From the NCBI GenBank assembly GCA_016617785.1, contig JADILM010000001.1, forward strand, positions 2,914,001 through 2,978,000: a stretch of DNA of 64,000 bases, given 5' to 3'. Positions 22,574 through 34,288 of the stretch are shown piece after piece (positions within the stretch are counted from its first letter, which is position 1; each line of letters begins with the position of its first letter). A program made the translations under genes and the position numbers. This DNA is from Sporobolomyces roseus (taxonomy: Eukaryota; Basidiomycota; Microbotryomycetes; Sporidiobolales; Sporidiobolaceae). The notes under the pieces were generated by a model. It had not been told where the DNA came from. It saw only the letters and a program-made list of their open reading frames with translations, and ran no database searches.

Positions 22574-25500
22574 ATGGTAGTATCCAATACCCAGTGAGTC
22601 TATCGCAATCTAATAGAGCTGTTCCACTTGACCCACATTGCCTGTGAACGTAGATCTCGACTTTCCTCCCTCCTTCAGTCAACCGAATCACTCGTCTCCT
22701 CTCTCGACGACGTACAAGATGCCTCATCCCCTTCAGTAACCGATGGGAGAGCTCGACCAGCTTGGCTCAAAGCGAAGGATGCGAAACGGTCCTTAGCTAT
22801 CGTCGTGAGGCAGGGCAAGGAATCGGGAAACGAGATCGCTGCGTGAGTTCCCCTGCGCCCTTATCCGTCTCAAGCGTAGCTGATGTTGGAGTACATAGTG
22901 TGCTGATATGGCAAGACTCACCGACCGGTCCGGTAGTAATTGGAGTACATCCAATTTTACAAGATTTCCAAGTTTCGATTGAACAAACCGACAAACACTC
23001 CTCGAACGGATCTACCACTCCCAAAACAAGTAAATCTTTCCTTCCCCGACGTGTCCAACCCCTCGCTAACGTCCAACATCTACTTCAGAATTCGTCGTTA
23101 GCCTCGCAGCTCCCTCTTCACCTCCTTCCCCTCCCTCCCGTCAACCCTTCACAACATCCTTCTCATTCGTCTGCGACAACCTCTCCTCCTCAACAACCGA
23201 ATTCATCGCCCACCTCAAACGTCTCCAAGAAATCGCCGAATCAAACGATTTCACCTCTTCCTCGAAAACTCATGACTGGTGCAAATTGTACTTACCAACA
23301 GGGAGCCCGACACCTCCGAGTGGTGAAGAGGGACAATCGAGACGGATAGGAAGGTTCGATCAACATTTCGAGAGTGTTTCGAATGCTTATTCTCGTCGGA
23401 AACCTTTGAGATCAACCATCACTCGTTCGTCCTTTCTCTGCCTTCTTCCGACACCTCACTCACCTCCTGCGAGTATATAGCTCATGCATCGACCCTCTCC
23501 CCGTCAACTCCACTCGATCGATCAGTCTCGTCCTCTCCAAAATCGTCGAGGAATCAGAGGATCGAACTGCCGGAAGACAGAGCCAGTTCTGGGTACTCGA
23601 GAGAAGCACACGAATCAATCGAGAGGTGGATGGTAGATCGTATAAAGAGCAGAGAGGACGAGTTCATGAACAAGGAAGAGATCCGGTTAGGCTCCCCCTC
23701 CTTCCTCTTCGAACCTCGACTAATGAGTGATCTGGAGAGAATAGAGTTTGGTGTGGCACTTTCAACGTGAACGATAAACTACCTAGACCAGATGGAACCG
23801 ACCTGAAATCCTGGATTCAAGGAGGACTGGGAGCCGAGTTGATAGTGTTGGGATTTCAAGAATTGGATTTGACTACTGAGGCTATGATTCGTTATACTCC
23901 TTATCGAGAGGAGGCTTGGAGGGAAGCTTTAGAGGCTGCTATGGGAGAGAAGAAGGGGGAATACGAATTGGTGAGTTTCTCGAGCTCGTCGAGATTCGAA
24001 ATGGGCTGACTCGCGTTGGGATAGCTTCACTCGAAACAACTTGTGGGAGTGTTGACGATCGTGTATGTCAGGAAGAGTGTTAGGAAGGATGTATCGAATG
24101 TATCGAGTGCTTCACTCGCTACGGGGTTCTTGGGATTGATGGCGAATAAAGGTGTCGTCGGAATTCGACTCAGGCACGTCTCTCCTCTTCGCTTCTTTCT
24201 TCCGTCGATTCCGCTCACGAAAAATGAACGAGAATAGATACAAAGACAATCCTATCACCTTTCTTAATTCTCACCTCGCAGCCTTCACCTCTCAAACGCA
24301 ACAACGAAACGCCCAGTATCGCGATATCATTTCTCAACTCCTCTTCCCCTTCGTCGAGGGTGAAGCACGAGATCCCTGGACCCCAGACCTACATCTCTTA
24401 GAGAGGGCGGAGAGACCAGCGGGTGAAGGGTGGAGTGTAGGGGAGACTGGGATTCTCGTTTGGTTGGGAGATTTGAACTACAGGATCGAATTACCTAGGA
24501 AGGAGGTTACGAGAATGATTAGTCAGAAGGATTATGAAACCTTGTTGGGATTCGATCAGGTAACTTTCTGTTGGACTTGACTTGAGGAATCGAAACTGAC
24601 GGAATGTCGGAATCCGAAATAGCTCAAACTGCAGCAGCAACATCATCTGGCATTCACAGACTTCGAAGAAGCACCTCTCACGTTCCCACCAACGTACAAA
24701 TTCGACAAAGGCAGCGATGTTTACGATTCTTCGTGAGTTGTTCGTCTCTCTCATTATCCTTTTGACACTGCTGATTCGATCTCTACTCGAATATAGGGAG
24801 AAGCAGAGGACCCCGTCGTGGACAGATCGAATCCTCTGGCTATCGATGAAAGAAAGAGAGGTCTCGGCGGAAAACTATACAACTCATTTGGATTGCTCGT
24901 TTTCGGATCATAAACCTGTCTCTACCATTCTTCGTCTACCGGTGCGTTCTCGTGTCACCTTAGAGCTGATCTTCTTCTGGACTGGGCTCACATCCGACCC
25001 GTGGATTGGTAGGTTTCGACGGTCGATGAAGCCAAGCGAAACGTCGTTCAGCAAGAGGTTATCGCAGAGTTGAACGAGTTTGACAACGATTCCTTGCCGG
25101 ATGTCAAGATCCTACCTGGTCCATCGGTCGAGTTCGGTGAGATCGAGTTCGACACTCCCATCACGAAGACTATCGAAATCTCAAATATTGGACAAGTGAG
25201 ATTGGTTTTCATCTCTTGACTTGTCGAGTCTCGCTAACGCATTCGTCGTAGACGCTCGCACCATGGTCCTTCGTCCTCAAGCCTAGCTCGTCATCTCTAC
25301 TCCCTCCTTGGCTCACCATCTCGCCTACATCAGGTCTCGTCGTACCCGGCGAGAAATCCACGATCACTCTCACGATCCACGTCACTTCTTCCTGTTCATC
25401 CTCACTCAACTTCCCACTCCCTTCCGATGAAGGACTCTCCGACCTCTTCATCCTCTCGATCGAAAAGAAAGATTTGTTCCACTCGGTCTCTGCCAGAGAA

Positions 25501-26589
25501 TATCGTCCAAGCGTGTTCGGTTCGAGTCTCGAACACCTCTTCCGCCTTCGTCAACCGATCCGAACGGCTTCGATCGAGGAGCGACAACGGATAGCTTTGG
25601 TGGTGGAGATCTCGAAGAAATCAGTTCTGGAGCGGAGTGAAGAAGAGAAGAAGGAGTTGGAGGGAGCTGGGAAAGTTGGCGTACCAAGAGCGCTACATCA
25701 GCTAGTGAGCTTCTTGGCTGAGAATGCGTTGGAAATGGAGGATCTCTTCCTGGCTGAGGGGAAGGCGGAACTCGTTGATCTGGTCAGAGAAGCGCTCGAT
25801 ACCGTAAATTATTTCTCTCGCTCGTTGACTTTCGACGATAACTGACAGATTCGACTGTGTAGGGCGCCGATCTACCATCAGACCGCTTGCGCCTTGCCCC
25901 GACGTCGACGAGCAAGACGTCGAAAGATTCCGACGAGAAACAGCATCTTCGCGAAGCTGTCGCCGTTCTCGATCGATTAGAAAGCGATATTGGTTCACTC
26001 TCGCTCGAGGGGACTGCCACACCTCCTATTCAAGGCCGAGCAAAGCTGACACCAAAAGAGGACGAAGAGCGAAATACTGGACTTCATTCCATTGCTGCCT
26101 GCCTTCTCTCTTTCCTCCGAAACCTGGCCGAGCCAGTCATCCCCTTCTCATGCTACTCGAAGGCTATCCGATGCGAGAAGAGGGAAGAAGCGTACGGATT
26201 ACTGCAGGATCTGCCAGAAGTCGTCAGTCAAAATCTATCTCTTCTGATTTGAGGTTGTACGCTGACCTCGTTATTCGTACACTCTTTCGTGCAGCACGCA
26301 AATGTCTTATTGTACCTTCTCGCCTTCCTTCGGGTGCTGCTCAAGCAAACGCAAGATCCGAAAGCTCGAGCTCATCGAATGGATTCCATAGGTGAGCTCC
26401 ATCTCCCTTCCTGTACCAAATTGAACCTGACATTCAATCGCTTTCGCAGCCATCGCATTCTCTGTCGTACTCCTTCGTCAACCGGCAAACTCGTCGCTCG
26501 CAAGCATGTCGGCAGGAGTGGATGTTTCGACGATACCGCGAAGGAAGAAACAGTTCGTGTACTTTTTGCTGGAAGAAAAGCAGAACTAG
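22574..26589 (+). CDS. OCRL/INPP5B-type inositol polyphosphate 5-phosphatase with ASH and RhoGAP domains
   Basis: A multi-exon gene of about 1,100 residues. After a variable N-terminal region (SRLSSLLQSTESLV, VLIWQDSPTGPVVIGVHPI, and the block starting FSFVCDNLSSS) comes the 5-phosphatase domain: CGTFNVNDKLP, ELIVLGFQELDL, KGVVGIRLRY, FLNSHLAAF, WLGDLNYRI, PSWTDRILW and CSFSDHKPV. These include the catalytic Asn, Glu, Asp and His positions of the family. An ASH domain follows (TIEISNIGQTLAPWSFVLKP and SPTSGLVVPGEKSTITLTI), then a RhoGAP-like domain (VGVPRALHQLVSFLAENAL, REALDTGADLP and NLAEPVIPFSCY). OCRL-type enzymes dephosphorylate PI(4,5)P2 at Golgi, endosomes and plasma membrane. I do not see the arginine finger of active RhoGAPs, as in human OCRL. 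Inner exon limits are approximate; the stop follows FVYFLLEEKQN. Confidence 0.88.
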
Positions 26590-27134
26590 ATTGAAGATGC
26601 CTCTTACATGTTGTTATCACTATCATTCTGTCAGCATACAAGAGTGAGGTTGGGGGAATCGATAGAGCTGTGAGTCGTTTTCATTTCCTCTCTTATTGAA
26701 CTTGGCTGATAGTCCTGTCTCTTCTTCAGGCCAATTCCCGACGAATCGTTAACCGCTCATGGTCTGCGGCATCGCGGCACCCGCTTCCCCAGTCGAAGCT
26801 CAGCTGGCGTCCTCTCGCAATTCCGCTCTCGCTTCGTTTGCGCTCGTCTGTTCGTCTCTATCCACTCGACCTCAGCTATCTTGCTTTCTCGCGACTCCCT
26901 CTGCTCTCTCACGCTCTTACAGCTTTCTTCGTCTATCTTCGTTTGACTCACTAATTTAGCTTTAGCCAAGTGTTCCAACTCTCTAATCTCTCGCCTCCCG
27001 TTTTACCGACTTCACTAGTCCCCTTCAACTTCTCTCACATCTTCCTCTCACTTTTTCGGCTTCTCCTTCACGCTCGTTTACGTCTTCTTGTACGACCTCA
27101 CGCTACTCGCCAAATCCACCGTCAACACTTCAGA
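26590..27134. other. Intergenic region upstream of the DUF6533 gene
   Basis: About 545 bp, very pyrimidine-rich on the plus strand, typical of a long fungal 5' leader and promoter. Open frames here result from the lack of A and G in the sense strand. No gene is seen. Confidence 0.5.
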
Positions 27135-28763
27135 ATGTCAACTTTACTTGAAGATCCCGAGTACGACTTCCCCGAGGAATACGTCCCAAATGATCCCTCG
27201 CTGGGCAACATCTATCGTAGGTTCACTGTGGTTTGGACGGCGATTGCGATCTTCGATACCGTTCGTCTCGAGTCCTCCCCTCCTCACTCTCAGGCAAGTT
27301 GAATGAACTGAATTGAGCCCCTCTTTCTCTCGTTATACAGCTAGCTACGTTCCCGCTCGAATACAAGTATATCTGGAAGGGGGAGAGGACGCTGTTGATG
27401 TTCCTGTTCTTGATGAAGTGAGTTGTCCGTTTCTCTGAATCTTCGGAACCTATCACGCTGACCTCGCGGCTCTCTCACTCTATCTTTCAGTCGCTGGGGA
27501 GGTCTGTTGATGCAAATCATGACGACTCTTCTCGATTTCGCGATCTTTTCCGACAGTGAGCTTCCTTTCGATCTCCTTAACGCGGCACTGAACAAGCTGA
27601 CGTGCTATGAAGCTACACAGCTCAATGTCATCAGCTCTATTGGTTCAACGCATTGGGCGGAGTCTGGATCGCTTTGTGAGCTTTCACTTTTCGACGCTCT
27701 CGGTTCGAGCTCACTTCGACTCACGATCGAATCCCGTCAATGTATTTCCCGTGAATAGCTTCTGCTCCGCCATGCTCTCTCTTCGCGTCTACGCACTCTG
27801 GGACAAGCAGAAAAGGATCCTCTATCTGTCAGTCCTTTCCGCTCTTGTCTCACCTCGATTCTGCTTCTCACCCTACGCAGTGTTCTCGCAGCCTCGTCTT
27901 CATGCTACTCTGTCTACTCGGATTGACTATCGGTCCGACTTATCAACTCCGTGCCGCTCTTCCACCTCGCGAACTTGTCGACCTCCTCCATCTCCCCGGT
28001 TGCGAGGCTGAGGTCTCCGGCAAGCTTTCAGGAGGTCAAGAAGAGTTATTCTTTGCATCTGTCCTCGTTTTCGACGCAATCGTTCTCTTCCTCACGCTCT
28101 ATCGAACGATCGCAATTTCGAAAGTTGCTGGTAGATTGCCGATCCTTAAAAAGCTACAACGGGACGGTGTCTGGTACTACCTTGTCATTACTGTCACGAA
28201 CTTGGTATCACTCGTATTCGTCGTTCGTGAGTCTTCAGACTATTCGATATTTTTTCGAGATTCCGCTGATTTCGCTTTCTCAACTTGCCTCTCACCCTCT
28301 CACCCTCTCACCCTCTCACCTTCTTCTAGAGACGGCGGATCTCTTCCTTCAGCCATTTTTTGGTCCCGCCTCTCTTTCCGTAACCAGCTTGATGTGTTCC
28401 CGCCTCGTCTTCTCCCTTTTCGAATCGGCCGACAAGTTCGCAAGCAACAAAGGAAGTAGCAGCAACGGAGCTTCGAACGCAAACCGACTTCGCCGCCCAT
28501 CGGTGAAAGCTCCTACTTCACCAAGCACCGCTAGGAGGACCGTTTTTGCCGATCGTCGCAGTCTCATCACTCGAGCTGAGGGATTCACGTTTGGGGAGAA
28601 AGAAGCTGGAGTACAGATGGACGACCTCGGGAACAGACGAGGCGCTTCGACCGACCTTCAGGATTCGACTGGCGACCTTCACTTTGCTCCCACGCATTCC
28701 TATTCGTCTTCAGGCACTCCAGGAGTCCACGTACAGCGCGAGACTCATATTGAGGTCAATTAG
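27135..28763 (+). CDS. DUF6533-type multi-pass membrane protein
   Basis: Several exons encode about 400 residues. The N-terminal exons contain AIAIFDTLATFPLEYKYIWK and LMFLFLMNRWGGLLMQIMT, the pattern of the basidiomycete DUF6533 domain (usually an L-x-E-x-x-x-IW-K core followed by a helix with NRY/NRW). Further hydrophobic helices are SLRVYALWDKQKR, MLLCLLGLTIGPTYQL, FFASVLVFDAIVLFLTLY, YYLVITVTNLVSLVFVV and FGPASLSVTSLMCSRLVFSL, giving a seven-helix-like plan. The C-terminal tail of about 110 residues is hydrophilic, Ser/Thr-rich and probably cytoplasmic. Members are expanded in basidiomycetes and have no proven function; receptor-like roles have been suggested. One intron carries an 8-bp repeat. 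Confidence 0.8.
28293..28320 (+). repeat. CACCCTCT microsatellite inside an intron
   Basis: Three and a half exact copies of an 8-bp unit lie just before the 3' splice site (CTTCTAG) of an intron in the DUF6533 gene. The repeat extends the polypyrimidine tract. Confidence 0.9.
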
Positions 28764-29543
28764 TAGTCTGCTCGAGTTCATTGCTTGTTTCTCCTTCGAC
28801 TTTCTTTACTCCTGTTAATCTCTTCGTTCTTGCCCTAATCCTTGTTCGCTTCTTCCTTCGTTTCGAATCCTTCAGTGTCTTGCTCCCGTTCTCTACTGTT
28901 GTTTTGCTCTCCCTATATCCGCAATCTCGCATTCTCGCAATCCGACACTTTTCACTTGACGTTCTTCCTCGACATTGCTTCCTTGTGCCAAAGTGACAAC
29001 TTGCGATTGCTATCTCCGCTGCGCAAGGACGAAGCTTAAAGCGCAAGAGATTGCGACTGGCGGAACATTGATTGGTCGAACGGTGGTCAACAGGAGATTG
29101 TGCCGGGTCACAAGTGGACAGGTCAGTAGACTGCCGCCTCTCTACTGATCAGCCCTTGCATCCGAAGAGGCAAAGGCGAACTCGCTCGGAAGAGCGAATC
29201 GACGATTCATTCCTGTCGGCTGTCATGCTGGTTCGGCTGCAAGCCAACGGTAGACGGCTAGTAGGTAGAGAGACTGTCACTTCCGTAGGACAGAGGAATT
29301 GGTACAGAGTCAGGCGGAACATACATTTTCGTTTCTGCGATTCGAACAACTCGAGCGTGAGTCGTTTCGCGCTTGCAACGCGAGCGATAATCTCTCTCGC
29401 GAACATATAGTCAATAGAAGATTGGCGACAGGAACAATTGATGGAGAAAAGTCAAGCGAGAAGACGTCTCGAGTGCGAGCTTGCGATTTACTGTTTACAA
29501 CAAAATCCGACGAGATCCTCTAGAATGCAACACCTTCGACATA
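28764..29543. other. Convergent intergenic region
   Basis: About 780 bp between the stops of the DUF6533 gene (plus) and the DDX47 gene (minus). It presumably holds two 3' untranslated regions. I looked for an extra small gene and found none that I can support. Confidence 0.5.
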
Positions 29544-31305
29544 TCATCTCCTCTTCTTGTTCCCTCCGCCCTTCTTTCCCATTCTGGGCATCCCAGCTTC
29601 TTTCGAATCATCGTCCCTATCCCTCTCGTCATCCCTCGAACGCTTTCCTTTCCCATGTCGTTTCCCATCTCCCGAAGGTCCCAACTCTTTGATCTCTCTG
29701 ATCGCTTCCCTCTGCGCTTCTCCGACTCGCTCAGATAGGAGCAGAACTTCTTGTTTCCCTGAATTTCCGAGTGGGTATTCTGCCATTTTCTTTCCAATCA
29801 CACCTGTTCACACGCGAGACTCATCAGTTCTAATTCTTGCGTGAGTGAGGAAGAGAGGCTTACCTTCGATACGTTGGAACAATTCGACATCGTACTGAGT
29901 GACCATCGTAACTGATTTTCCACTCCTTCCCGCCCTAGCAGTCCTACCAACTCGATGAATATAATCCTTCGAGTTTGTCGGAATATCATAGTTGACGACC
30001 AAATCGACACTCGGGATATCCAATCCACGGGAAGCGACATCCGTAGCGACCAAGATACTCCTTCCTCCCGATTTGAACTTGTTTAACGCGCCCAATCGAG
30101 CGGATTGAGAGAGTTGACCGTGAAGGGGAACGGCGGGGAAGGAGAGGAGTCGAAGGAGGATAGAGAGGCGTTGAGCATCCATCACGGTTCGGACGAAAAT
30201 GATGGTTGTTTGACCGGAGAGGGTGTGGATCAAGTGGACGAGGTGAAGGTCTTTGTGCTTGAGAGGGACGAGGAGATAGTATTGGAGGAGTGTAGAGACA
30301 GTTTGATATCTATTTCACGACTCTTATGATCAGTCTCTGCCGATCGAAAAGGGAAAACAGAGAAAGTTCGGAAACTCACTTGCTTGAAACTTCGAGTTTG
30401 ACAGGGTCCCTCAAACTCGCACGTTGTAACTTTGCAACTTTCGTAGTCATCGTCGCCGAGAACAAGTAAGTTTTCCTTCCCTCCCTTGGAATGACTTTCA
30501 AGATCTTGTCGATAACCGGTCCGAAATCCAAATCCAACAACCTATCAGCTTCGTCCATGACCTGTCAGCGAAGCGAGAACTCCTGATCAGCGAAAGTAGA
30601 TAGCTCAGATGCAGAGAAACACTTGACTTACCAAGAATTTCAAACTTTTCAAACTGAATCCCTTGGTGTTCTCTAGATGATCTTGTAATCGACCGGGAGT
30701 AGCGACGATAACGTGAGGTTTCTTTGCGAGTGCGACTTGTTGCGCCATAGTATCCATTCCTCCTACGATAGTTGCTACTCTCACTCCAATTCCTGATCCC
30801 AACGCTGTGAATTGATCTGCGATTTGATACGCCAGTTCACTGTTGAGATTCTCCCGACCAACTTCATCAGCACCAGATCACAAACAAAGGGATGGTAAGC
30901 TGGCGAGAGAACTAACCGAGTAGGAGCCAAAACTACAGCGAATAATCCCTGAGGTTCCTCCCACAACGCTTGCAAGATGGGTAGGGCGAACGCTGCAGTT
31001 TTACCACTACCAGTCTGAGCCAATCCTATAATATCCTTGCCCTGTAAAGCGTAGGGAATACATTCTTGTTGGATTTGAGAGGGAGCGGTGAAGCCCAAAG
31101 AGGAACACGCATCACAGAGAGCGGGGAGTAGACCGAGAGAAGAGAAGGATGCGGTAGTCGTCTCTTCGGTTGTGAGGAGGGTTGAGGCGGGTTTGGATGT
31201 TGTAGATGAGAGACTAGATTTAGAGGTCGAGGCGACTGGAACTGATTCGGAAACCGCTGGTGAGCCAGATCGAGAGGAGGAAGCAGATCCTTCACTGTCT
31301 GACAT
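29544..31305 (-). CDS. RRP3: DEAD-box RNA helicase, DDX47/RRP3 orthologue
   Basis: Several minus-strand exons encode about 500 residues. RRP3 acts in the nucleolus in early 18S pre-rRNA processing. Helicase motifs appear in order: Q motif ([19 protein letters not shown] with [10 protein letters not shown]), motif I ([14 protein letters not shown]), Ia (APTRLLAYQI), Ib ([10 protein letters not shown]), DEAD box ([14 protein letters not shown]), SAT (LFSATMT), [26 protein letters not shown], motif V ([15 protein letters not shown]) and motif VI ([15 protein letters not shown]). The N-terminus is a Ser-rich tail and the C-terminus is Lys/Arg/Gly-rich ([10 protein letters not shown]), as in other RRP3 proteins. 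The start at 31305 is favoured over an ATG 33 nt upstream because [10 protein letters not shown] resembles typical acidic/serine starts. Fibrillarin, a partner in the same pathway, lies 1.4 kb away. Confidence 0.95.
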
Positions 31306-31592
31306 GTTTGCTAGAGTCGAGTGAGGTGGTGGAGGCAAAAGTTGAACGAAAGAATTGGAACTTTTTCGCTTTGATTAGATTTGCTTCCTTGTATTCTCTT
31401 GATTAGCGGATTAAGTGACCTGTGCTTTTCGTGAATACCGCTACAGCTCTCTTCCCAGTCGACGAGACGAGCACTGTAGATTGCGACGCGTGTATTACGG
31501 ACGAGGAAAGAACAGTGAGGAGAGGGCAAAAAGAGCGAAATCGAAAACCAAGTTCGTTCCCTCTCTTCCTTTTCTACGTCCCTCCATCACTC

Positions 31593-32356
31593 CTAGCTGA
31601 TAGCTCTCAGCACAACCTCCTTCAATCGCTGATCTAGTCCTCCGACCAGTTCTTCCGCCGCAACATGTCTACCGAGAAGCGTCATTTTATCCCAAGTTTT
31701 CTTCGTAATCTTCACCAACTTCTCCGTATCCTGTTCTTGGTCCATCATAGTCTCCGCGAACTGGGAATACTGCGTCGCGAGGAACGTCAGACAGATGGCG
31801 TCCTCAAACAGATGCATTTCTGGATCTAAAGTTGTACGAAATCGAGGGTCAGTTTTCCGCGAAACAGGTCTTCTTTGGTGGACTCACCTTTCAACTCCTC
31901 AATCTTCTCTGGCAGTGGAGGGCGAGCCAACGTCTTTTTCGTCAACAGTACTTCGACTCTTTCAAACAGCTCCCTATCCTCTTCTTCCGAATACCCACAT
32001 TTCTTCATCTCCTCCCTCGCGATCCCAGCATGAAAACGATTCATTTTCATCCTCCACAACTTGTACCCACTCAGACCATCAGGATATGTATTCCTAGGAT
32101 GCAACCATCTTTGAATATGTTGCGAGTTTGAAGCGATTAAGAGGGCTTCTGAAGGGCCTTGATGAAGGATTGAGGGTGCAGAGGGGGAGAGCGTGAGGGA
32201 GAGCTGGCAGAGTCGATGCGAGTAGGAAGATAGCGTAGAATGGTAGCTGAGGGAAGAGGAGGTCGGATCGGATTGATGAAGGGATTCGAAAGAGGGGAGA
32301 AGGGAGAGATAGCGGGGACTTGATGTGAACGAAGGAGGGGTATCGAGGTTTGCCAT
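31593..32356 (-). CDS. DUF4202-like protein
   Basis: Two exons (31888-32356 and 31593-31825) give 233 residues. The fold looks all-helical. Conserved-looking stretches are ALLIASNSQHIQRWLHPR, a YPDGLSGYKLWRMKMNRFHA block, EDAICLTFLATQYSQFAE and KITKKTWDKMTLLGR. The HxxRW...YPxGxxGYxxWR pattern followed by EDAxCLxFL is that of the DUF4202 family, found in fungi and bacteria and of unknown biochemical role. The conserved His, Arg, Asp and Glu residues suggest a metal-dependent, HD-like site; this is inference. It lies head-to-head with fibrillarin, 310 bp apart. Confidence 0.68.
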
Positions 32357-32666
32357 GTTCGTAGGAGATGGGAGTGTTGAGACAGAGCAGAGAATGAGGG
32401 AGCAAGATGAGATAAGGAATCAGCAAGCCGAAAGCGGAGATAAAAACAGTCAATTTCAATGGTATGGAAGGAGAGCGCCTCGAAGCATATGATACAGAGT
32501 CACAGAAGCAGAGTACGAGCAGAAGTGCTAAGGAGGAAGAGGGAGTTGTGAAAGAAATGATCGAAAATCAACTCAGCTTTTTTAGAAAATTTCCTTCATC
32601 TTCTCACTGCTCAGGCTACTACTCAGAACCCCAAACTTTTAGACACTCTTTAGCCCAACTAGAATT
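32357..32666. promoter_or_regulatory. Divergent promoter region, DUF4202-like / fibrillarin
   Basis: The 310 bp between the two start codons must carry both promoters. A short T-rich run (around 32577-32592) is present; no named element is recognised. Confidence 0.45.
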
Positions 32667-34288
32667 ATGGCATTCAGTCAGTACCACTCTCGCTGTCCCT
32701 CCCGGAATGCTCTGGCAGAACTGACGGTTTCTTCAAACTCTTTGAATATTCATCATTTCCGCTCCCACAACACTCTACGACTCTTGAAACCTCATGTATA
32801 GACGCACCTAGTGGTCGTGGTGGACGTGGAGGAAGCAGAGGAGGCGGGGACAGAGGGGGAAGGGGAGGGATGAGAGGCGGATTTTCAGCGAGAGGTGGAT
32901 CAGCAGGAGGGCGAGGTGGAGGAAGGGGAGGATTCGGCGGTGACCGAGGAGGTCGCGGTGGAGCTCGAGGAGGAGGTCGAGGTAAGAAAATCTCTTTTAC
33001 CTCAATATATGCGTCGAAAAGTATCGAAGAGGAAAGTGAGCTAACATTTTCTCTCCTGTTCTTGCGCTATTGAATCGATAGGTGGACCCCCTGGACGAGG
33101 CGGTCGAGGAGGAGCTGGACGAGGAGGGGCCCGAGGCGGAAAGGGAGGAGTTGGAGCGAAAGGAGCGCCTAAAGTTATCCTTGAACCTCACAGGCATCCC
33201 GGTGTTTTCGTTGCCAAGGTACGCCCTCATTTCATCTCTAGACGTCCTCACTTCATCTCTAGACGTCGATGTCAAAAGTGTCGGGTCCAGGAACTCACGA
33301 ATTCTCATTTTTGCCGACGAAATTGTAGGGTAAAGAACATCTCCTCGTCACTCGCAACCTTGTCCCTGGAGAATCAGTTTACGGAGAGAAGCGTATCTCT
33401 ATCGAACAACCTTCCGCCGATGCCGACTCGCCCGCAGAGAAAGTCGAATACCGTGTTTGGAATCCTTTCCGTTCCAAGTTGGCAGCTGGTATTCTCGGTG
33501 GTCTCGACAACATTCATATCGGACCTGGAAAGAAGGTTCTCTACCTCGGTGCTGCTTCCGGAACTTCAGTATCTCACGTTGCCGATGTCGTTGGTCCCGT
33601 ACGTTTCTCACTTCACTTTTCGAAACTGGCCAACTTTGAACTCACCTCACTTGTTCTCGACCTCTTAGGAAGGAACTGTTTACGCTGTCGAATTCTCTCA
33701 CCGATCTGGTCGTGATCTCGTCAACATGGCCAAGAAGCGAACCAACGTTATTCGTGAGCCGCTCGAAATTTCTCTTTTTCGATTCTTTCCCTTGCTCACC
33801 TCTTCTCCTCCTCCTTCTCTAGCTATCGTTGAGGATGCCCGTCACCCCAACAAGTACCGAATGCTCCTCTCCATGGTCGACGTCGTCTTTGCCGATGTTG
33901 CCCAACCCGATCAAGCTCGTATCGTCGCTTTGAACGCTCACCACTTCCTCAAGAACGGAGGACACGCCGTCATCTCCATCAAGGCTTCATGTATCGACTC
34001 GACTGCACCAGCAGAGGTTGTGTTTGCGGCGGAAGTCAAGAAACTGCAGTCGGAAAGTTTCAAACCTCGGGAACAATTGACTCTAGAGCCTTATGAGCGG
34101 TAAGCACAGCCTCCTAGCTTCCCCCAGAGCCTCCTAGCACCCCGTACAATGCCCTGACGAACCCTCATCGTGAAAAGTGATCACGCAATGCTCGTAGCAG
34201 AATATCGTGAGGATTCTACCATAAACTGCTCCTCTTCGCATCAGATTCGCTGACTTCTTCTCTTGACCCTACAGAACGACACAAGTAG
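32667..34288 (+). CDS. NOP1: Fibrillarin, box C/D snoRNP 2'-O-methyltransferase
   Basis: Seven or more exons encode about 315 residues. Exon 1 is only 10 nt (ATGGCATTCA, 32667-32676); joined to 32802 it gives [14 protein letters not shown], the expected start. The N-terminus is an RGG/GAR domain (about 85 residues). The methyltransferase part has [40 protein letters not shown], the SAM-binding [60 protein letters not shown] and [14 protein letters not shown]. The catalytic Lys-Asp-Lys-His residues of the family are in place as far as I can see. The last exon is short, and the protein ends [13 protein letters not shown], shorter in its tail than animal fibrillarin. It methylates rRNA 2'-OH groups, guided by snoRNAs, and histone H2A glutamine. 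Confidence 0.96.
33225..33266 (+). repeat. Direct tandem repeat 2 x 21 bp in a fibrillarin intron
   Basis: Two adjacent 21-bp units with one mismatch (CCTCATTTCATC... and CCTCACTTCATC..., each ending CTCTAGACGT) lie within the intron that follows VFVAK. It looks like a recent local duplication. Confidence 0.9.

Noticed and set aside
32809..33160. GGA/CGAGG-rich repeats that look like a minisatellite
   Set aside because: They encode the RGG domain of fibrillarin and reflect Arg-Gly codons, not a separate repeat element.
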